From: Hymenolepis diminuta
Lineage: Eukaryota; Platyhelminthes; Cestoda; Cyclophyllidea; Hymenolepididae
Direction: 5' to 3'
Length of the DNA stretch: 64,000 nucleotides
Assembly (NCBI GenBank): GCA_900708905.1
Contig: CAADRB010000018.1
Span: forward strand, 86,821-150,820
Positions 52,601 through 61,600 of this stretch are shown here, piece after piece. Every line of letters starts with the position of its first letter. The stretch's first letter is position 1. The notes under the pieces were generated by a model. The model saw only the letters and a list, made by a program, of their open reading frames with translations, was not told the origin of the DNA and did no database searches. A program made the position numbers and the translations under genes.

Positions 52601-55600
52601 TATTGGTGTTACTTTGCAATCACCCCATATGTTTCTACATTTATTGTCTTCGATTAGCTTCGAGGTTACTTTCTTTTCATCTCCTAAAGAACACATTTTA
52701 CGAGATTATTATGGTATCTGCATTGTTCGTTTAATTCAATGTATAACGAAGGACGCTCACTTGTTGGTTCTGAAGGTGAGAAGATCCAAGCCTACTAAGA
52801 AAAGTGTTTGCGTACACTTATCTTGGGTCTTGAACCTTCAATAAGAATATCGTATTTTAATATCCTTCTTTTTACTAGTTTCAATCAGTATATTTAGTCA
52901 TGCTGCTCACTGTTTTTACGCCGATCATTACAGAATCCGTAATGCCTGACTTAATAGACATTAAACCCTACGTCTCCAGCGTAGTGTTAACTACCAAAAG
53001 TGTAAATTGTTATTACCCACTAAGAATAGTCAAACTGCTTGTTTGTTGGGGCATTTGAGAAGATGATCACGTGCATGATCGCGGATGTGCAATTAAATGA
53101 ACTATCTCACAGTTTTGTTTCAGATTTTGTCTGGATAGTTAGTTTATCTTAGCTCGGCGGTCATTATACAGATAATTCATCATTTCTTTAATCAGTGAAG
53201 TCCGAGGATTTAAGATTAAAAATTCAAATGCTCTCATATGCGTGTAGTTTATATTCTATTGGTATTACAATATTTATATTTAAAGAATGAAGGTATTCTT
53301 CAAATAAAGTTTTTCCATGGACAACATAGGTGTATAATTCGTTTAAGTATGGAAGTGAACACATAAACATGTTATCGGAAAATAAACTTTATTTAAAATC
53401 AATTGAATTCTTCCAACTATGCGTTTTAGTTGACGCTATTTAACTCCATTAATTGAATCATTGAACATTAACATTGAACTAATGTTAATAACGACGCCTG
53501 CCGATGAGCTCGTTTAACTCTGACTACTAATAATATGACATGTTCAGTTAACATTGGTAAATTTGCTTTGGTTAAAAGTAAGTCAGTCGATTTATAGTCT
53601 TGAAATATCTGTTGAGCATTGGTTCAAATTATCTAGCGAATGCTTGGTTCAGATTGCTTAGGTTGTTGCAAAGAGATCTAGGTTATTAACGCGGGCATTT
53701 CTGAATAGAAGATTTTCTGTATATTTTTAAATTAATGATTATGATCAGTTAAATTTGGTCATTTATTTCCCGAAAAAATAATAGTTGTAATTCTATTTAC
53801 TTTCTGATTCGTTATTCCCAGGGAATTCTTCTATAAATTTGTGATGATTGGTGTTATTCAGATTTAGGTTAATCTTTTGCTGAAAATTTCAACTCAATCT
53901 ATCCGTTTTACTCCTTCAACCTAAGAGGATTCGTGTAACCAGTAATTCACAAGCGTTTATAGTTAACTACTTTAATCCCTTATTTAAATTTCTAAAAGAT
54001 TTCCAAAATTTGGATGTATTGCTATTTGATGTCAGTTTTATCCACTAGGTAACTGGAGGGAAAAAACAGACAAGAGCAGTAACGTTTGCTAAATCAAAAG
54101 TTTTTTTAGTTAGGTGTTCATTTTATGAAACAATTACCAAGTTCATCTTGAGCGAAATCTAGTGACCACAATTGTTATTAGAAAAAAAGATTTGCCAGTC
54201 TTATCTACTCTCTCCTGTTGTAAGAAGATGAAAATGGGTAAGACATGAATAACTATTCTTGTGAATCAACTAGTCAGTAAACTCTGAGCATCATGGACCA
54301 AGTAATAATGTAAATTGAACTTTGGAATATTAGGACTGCTAAATTGGAGACTTCAATGCTCTATGCTTTTTATACCTCTAATCGGTCCTATCGTTATATC
54401 TCCTATTGGAATATTCTATTATTTCTCGTGTTTGGTTTTTTTCATGCTTAAAATTTCTAAACGTCTTATCCTTTGATGAGGGTAACACTAATAACAGTTG
54501 CCATATATTGTTCTTTTATATCAGTAAATATTAGATTTGATCAGCAATTATTTCAGTTATTTACAGACCTTAAGTGCTTTAAATGATTCAGCACAAAGTT
54601 CTTATTTAATGATTATAAGCCATATTTTAATGAACTTAAATTAGTCAATACAATATTTACGTAATTTCATTTTTTGCATGCCTAGAACTTAATTAGATTA
54701 TCGTCAATATTGTCTAAGGCATTCATATCAGTAATCAATTTATTATATTCATTCTAGTCGCCCCCAAACCTCGCACTTCTAACGCACCAAGCGTCATTTA
54801 CAATCTACCCAATCCTACGCCTCCCTCACCAAGACCACGTTGGAATGCTGTAACTGGTGGCCGCACAACTTCCAATGTCAGTTCCTTGACCTCCGATATC
54901 ACGTCTAACATCCAACCGCGCACCGCACGTCATCGACAGACCAACAGCCACCGTTGGTCCGTTCTACGTGGTATCCGAGACGAACCTGCACCTCCGGTTA
55001 TTCTCAATGCCCGAAGTGGGGTTCCAGGAACTCTGGGACTCCCCGAATGTATTCGGCGAGCGGCTTTTGATGAGAGACTCTATCGTCTGAATGGATCTAT
55101 ACAAACTGATGATTTTCTGAGGTATGGTTAGTTTCAAATTTCTCCCACACACAATAAGCCGTATTTGTATTTTTTTCATAGCCCTCACTAAAATCTCACA
55201 GCTTGAACTAAAAGGGTATTTTTTCTATTTAATGTTGGGAATGAATCAAGCGTTAGATCAATCATGCTATTTAATGAATTGATCACAACAGCACTATACA
55301 CTGCACCCTTCTACAAAAATTAGCACGCTATGCACGCTAGTTTTTAAATTACTTTAGATTCACCTCAATAATTTTGCATGGTGTGAGTTTCAGCAAGGTC
55401 GGAATATGCCTTTGATAATTGAGTAAAGCATGAAGAAGTAAGTGATTTTTCGGTTTAACAGCTAGCTATTTATGCTGCTATTTGCCGGGAACACATTATG
55501 TGCCTGATTCAGACTGTCGCTTAATCTCTATGATTGCCTTTCACTGATCTGAAATTTCTTGAAGATGAGTTATTATTGAATGATCAAATTCTTTGTTAAT

Positions 55601-58600
55601 ATAACATGATTTTTAGCTCTTATATACCCTATTAGTATCCTGAGTAATGTAATAAAAATATGCGACCTTGGGTTCCACTATTGCAGTACTAGGTGTCCTC
55701 TAACTCAGATGACAGTTTCATATGGAATTGATTGGCTGCCTGGTTAGGTAAAATGTTCAGTGTTAAGATTTCCTTCCCATGAATGAACTCGGAAGAACTT
55801 TAATTGGAAGATTCAGTGTCTGTGGGACGAATTCTTTTTTTATCAATTATCATAAATTCTACTTTGAACATTGACAGTATTCGATTTTTCTTCCCATTAA
55901 AAGTTTATTTATTGTTTGTTACCATAATTCAAACTTCAAGACATTAAACCTTCCTTTAATACACAGTTATGTGTTAGATTATATTAATTTGCTTACTAGA
56001 ATCGCCTAAAAGATTGGAACTCTATCCTCTGATCGGTTGATTTCCTTTAGTTGAACTTTTGCATAGTGATAAATTGTTGCACATTCGATGTCTTAAATGT
56101 TAAATTTGCCTACATTATTTCACTCATTAATACTAGAACGCATAATGAGGCAAAACATTAGATATTTTTCATTTTGGGTTAAGCGACTGAAATAGGTTAA
56201 CAGTAAGTTCGATAAATGGAAGATCGAAAAAATATTGAGTAAATTCAAGGTATCAAAAGGATCTTAATGTAATTTTTTTAATTAGAATTATACAGTATTC
56301 ACTTAATGGGTAGTTCACGATCCAAAAGTCAAATTTCATGATTTGTCACCTGGATTACTGAACAAATTCGTATCCTTAATATTCAGTGCTTGTTGACCGG
56401 TTGTTCAACTCGCTTTTTTCTCTAGGTTGGGAAAGCAGAATGATATTAAACAACTTGTATTATCTCAACATAGCAGAACCTAGAGAGCTCAATAAGCAGT
56501 TTTCACCCAAGGTGAATGATTTGATATAAGTTTTTATTGACTTAACTTATTAATTGAAAGCTTTACTAAATTCTGCAGAATAATAGAACCAATGATTCTC
56601 TCAGTCACTCAATTCATTAAACTGGAGGAATGCGTAAAGCTTGTCTGTGTTTCCAAGCCCTTCTGTTACGTTTCCAGACTTGCTAACAATTTATGATCGT
56701 TAATAACTAAATTAATTCCAAGCATTGGAATATGTGTTTGATTTATGATGTCTGTGCTCGCATTGCTGCGCATATTCATCAAGTTGATAGTGTCTCTCGG
56801 ATTCTTTAATGTGAAGTGAAATAGATGAGCCAAAAAATTTTTTAGAGGCACTTTCAAAGGGACTAACTTTTCATCTGCATGCTGAGAAAGTATTAGGCGG
56901 TTTTTTGTTAATAACTCTGTAAAGAGGGAGCTATGACTAGTAACCTTAATATGAATTTCACCACCTCAATATCCGTTTTACTCAGATCATACAAATGTGT
57001 GTTTCGGTGTTATGCTAACTCTGTTTACAGCTCATATTGCACTGTTTTTGCACTCAATGTGAAGTTTAATTAGCTCTGCTAAGTTAAAATCATCTTGAAT
57101 AGTATCAGTACAGTATTAATTGAGAGAAATTTAAGCAAATGATCGATACGCTTTGACAAGTGATATCATTCAGGTACCCCAGTGGTCAAATTCTGATAAT
57201 GTGAACTTTGGAGCGTTTAGATCTAATCTTGTTAAAATGTGATAACCTAAGGATTCGAAAATTCAAATGAGTTAAAACTCTTTAGATGTTCTGACTTTTA
57301 TTCTCTACTGCTATTCAACTCTCTTCACTTGGACTACTTTACTGTCCCCTGGGCTTAGATAATAATTAAATATCTAACAAACATTAATTTTTACTCTCTC
57401 AAAAAAATAATAATAGCACTATTTTGGACTGCAGATGAAAAATAATCTATTGAATCTTGGAATTCGTTAACACACTTGTTAAGGAATTGTTCATCTTTAG
57501 AAAACCGTATAAATACTGATTTCGGTGAATTATTTATTAAGGAATAAATACACAGTTTAAAAAAATACAAATTGAACCATATTTACACTTGTGAAAAGTT
57601 GATAACTAAAAACTTTATTCTTTTACCAAAAATTAGGTAATGAAGCGATTATTACAAATTATGAGTATTCATGTCGATTTCAATCTTCAAATTCAACACT
57701 GATTAACCACTTAAGTCAAGCTCAAAAGAGCCAAGATGATAAAATAGAATACTGATTGGAATTAATGTTTATCGTTCAGAATTCATTTTATCTGTGGAAG
57801 CATATTCAGTGTGCCTTTCATCGATCGAAGATCATTATGTACTGTCTTTCCTTGCCCTCAATATTGAATATTCAAGGGTGGTTGAGCATTCCCGGAATTA
57901 TATTAGGAACTGAGCTTTTAAAATGAAGTTTACATTTTTGTTGATATATTTAATGTTAATGTATAGCAGCAATTTTCATGACATTCTTACCTGATTGGCA
58001 TTCTCAGAGGCTGTTACAAAGGCACTAGCATGATTACTTATCAATTCCATCTTTATGTATACCTAATAATCCTGAGAAAATTAAATTCGGTTATCTATTT
58101 CTATTAGCCATCTAATTGATTTCACGTGTATTTTTTCTTATTATTTCAGTGATACTACATCATATCTTCTTGATGAAAATGAAGAATTTTTTGCGTAAGT
58201 AAACAAAATATTCTACTTAATAATTTACCAGTAGAGTGTATATCATAAATTACACATCTATTGTAGATCAAGCGAAGAAGACTTGTCTGATCACGATACG
58301 ACAGGCAACATTGTCTCTTCAGGCTTTGATGAATCTCCAATAATCAGCATAGACGAGGCAACTCAGCTGTGCCGGATCCGACGCGATGAAAATCTATACC
58401 TTCGTCATCACCCACCGACTGAGAGTTCATCAAAGACTTATTCAGGCGACTCAGAAAGTGATGAAGACAGCCGAATTTCCACTGTGGAAACTTTTGACTC
58501 TCCTGAGCAGGCTCCCGATTATGTCAATGCACGCTGGACTCTCATGCGACCTTACTCTCCGGGTGAATTTAATCCCACTCCTACTACCTTGAATCCTCCC

Positions 58601-61600
58601 AACATTACTAATGCCAATTCCGTAGAGCCATCTCCTCTTGTACAAAAGTACGGTCTTTCTGCTCCCGTACTCCTTGCCAAACAACGATTTCTGATGGCTG
58701 ATCCTGAACCTATCCGTATCGACTCAAAAGTCTTTCGAGCGGGGAAGAACAAAGAGCGTACAAGTGAGACTATCATTCCTGATTGTACTGAGGAAGTGGG
58801 ATACATTCCCGAGGTAGTTCCCATCACCCTACCTCTTACAGATGATCTGGCACACTCGTCTACTCTGATGAACTTTCACTCTCCCTCCGAACTCATAAAA
58901 ATCATCCCTCAAGTCTGTTCCCCTACACACCTCAATCTACCGGTACATAACCTCTCTATTGAACCAATGATCTCCCTTCCGCCTTTATATCCTCCTAAAT
59001 CAGACACCCTGAGTTCACTGACAGTGATTGAAAACGTGCACATGACGTTTGGTAAAGACACTAAATTAAGGTTCGTAAGAAGTGACACTGTAACAATAGT
59101 AGATACTCTCCCACCCTTGACCCACTCCCTTCCAAAAGAGTCTTCGTCAGTTTTGAGTGAAGCCTACAGATCAGAAGCATTTGATGGTTCCACAGTTGTT
59201 AGTGAATACAATCGCGTTCTGGAACCTATTCCTCATGGGAATTGTACCATTGATGCTACTGAACCTCTGGCGTCAAGTAGCTCTGAATCTGAATCGGAGA
59301 GTGATGATGGGCTGGAGCTCCTTCATAGATCTGTTATCTATCCGCCTGCAGAACTTAGTCAACACTTAAAGGAGAATATTGATCAGGTTTCAAAGCACAA
59401 GGCCGTTCCGCTGTATATGCTGACCTCAAAGCTGGATTCTGATGATGACCAGAGGCTTATGGATCCCCATGAAGCTTTAGATTATCAAGATGATGAGGAA
59501 GAGGATACGACGGAAAGTTCTTCTGAGGAGGAACCACCCATCCCAGAGTTTTCTGAAGTCCACGCGAAGGAGATAGCTGCATTGAAGAGTCGACTTTCTC
59601 AACTTGAAAAAGAAATGCTTGAATTGGAGGTTCAGGGTGCTGAAAAAAAACGAGCTCTTAGAGAGCTGGAAGAATCAGTAGGTCAACGGGCAGAATTGGA
59701 TCCGGGACCTCAGATCTCATTCACAAATGAGCCAGATATATCTCCTAGTGGTTCCCCGAAACGGGAAACAGAATCCCGATGGCGATGGATAAAACCGAAA
59801 GGATCTGCAAATCGGACTGCAAGTAATTCGGCCCACAATCATCCAGAAGTGCCTGAACACGAGATGACTGAACGTCCAGATAAAGCCCAGCTCTTCTCCG
59901 ATTTGCTTTCCCTCATCTCTCAGAGGAATAAACTCGTTACTCAGGAAGCGATAATTATGGCAGAGTTGAAGAAAATTGAGCTGGAAGCTTATGAAGCAAG
60001 TCTCCAAAAGGCTTACGACTCCTTACGACTAGATGGAGAGGCTAGAAATGTCAAAATCGGCGGTGCATTTAAACGTCGTGGTGCTGGGAGATTCAAAAAA
60101 GAGCGTATCTACCCAACCACTAGAGATCTGGAGAGGGAAACTAAGGAGAAGATGCTTCTGGAGGAAATTCGGAAGGTTTCGAAAGAGAAGACAGCTTTGA
60201 CGGCTGTTCAAGGCGAGACTATTCAACGGTAAGTTGCCTGCCTACTTAAATGCTCTTTTAAGTAATAGTTGCGTGAATGTGTTGCGTGTTCACGTTGAAA
60301 TTCATTTCTTATTTCTCTCTTTCCCTCATCTGTTGACGTTACAGACCAGCTAGCAAGGACTCATGGTTTTAGGTGTGAGTTTATTTCATGCGCATGTCTC
60401 TTTCCATCTCTGTGTGCTGTATGAACTTTTGTCTTTTTCATATTTCTCTCTATGGGTGCTGAGCTTGCTACCTTTTTGCTACCTTGCATGTTACTTTGCA
60501 CGTTTTGCACCGCGTTGCACCACAAGTTTTGCCATTTGGCCCTTACTATCTATTTTGAAGGGAAATATTTGATTTTAATGCATGAATTCATTACATGGAT
60601 AGTTGTCATGACCCTACAGAGAATTGTAAAGGTTCGACACTACTCACTACAATTTAGCCTAAGGACCTAGCTTAGAAATCATCTGCAAAGTTTAAAGGAA
60701 ATTTGCCAAGCCATTTTTCGCTTGAGCTTTACAAATTCCGTTAACTCTAGGTAAGAGGAAACAGAGATGGTGAAGAAAACGCAGACCTGAAATTTTGGCT
60801 AGATAGCAAAACTCGAAAATGCCTGTGTTAGGTAACGCCTCACAGACGGAGGAACGGATAGTGTGGCGAACAAAGTAGTAAAGTAAGCGAACGTATTCAA
60901 TAAATAAGGTCACTTCAAGAGCAAGATTACTGAAGCCCCTCCCTTATGAGAGATAAGGGGAGCTATTGCCTAAGGTAAGGTTCTACTCTAGCAAATAGAC
61001 GCAGTAAGGAGACCAAGCATGAGAGTGGTCGTTATATTTGATGCAAAGCTCATTTCATATTGCAGAGTAAACGAAAGTGTAATTTTAAAGAGAAATAATG
61101 TTATATCAAATGCCAAACTGGAAAAGAGTACTTTTAGGAAGTCAACGAAGATGCTTATTTCCTGCATATGTGGTCCAGCCTGTTTTGAAAACATACTATT
61201 TAAAGTACAAATCGGAGAAAAAATGGTTCGTACTTTATGATGGATATCTACAGTAAAATCTCCGTAAAGCTCCGGAGAAAGTTTTATTTGAAAACGCTTT
61301 ATGTGCCTGAGCCGCGAAAGTATAAAAGAAAATATCGCCACTGTAAATGGTATTTGGTAATGCCTCCATCTCTATATTTTCGCGCTGAATCTGTATTTGG
61401 AATTTAAACCTTCAGATTTTCAGGTTCCATCATTAATGATGTACGCTTAGATATTTTACTGTCTGTCTGTGATATAAAAGAACGGTGATTTGAAGAGAGA
61501 TCTATGCTTATCTTATTGAAAGTATCGGTCACTTATTATTGCGAACAGTGACTTCACTTAGGCAATGACTATTTATTGTATGATGGCCAAATATGATGGA

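Noticed and set aside
52614..52844. 76-codon frame with a good donor (gaag|gtgaga) as an extra MICAL exon
   Set aside because: None of its possible acceptors gives the phase required between exons 13 and 14, and the peptide resembles no MICAL segment.
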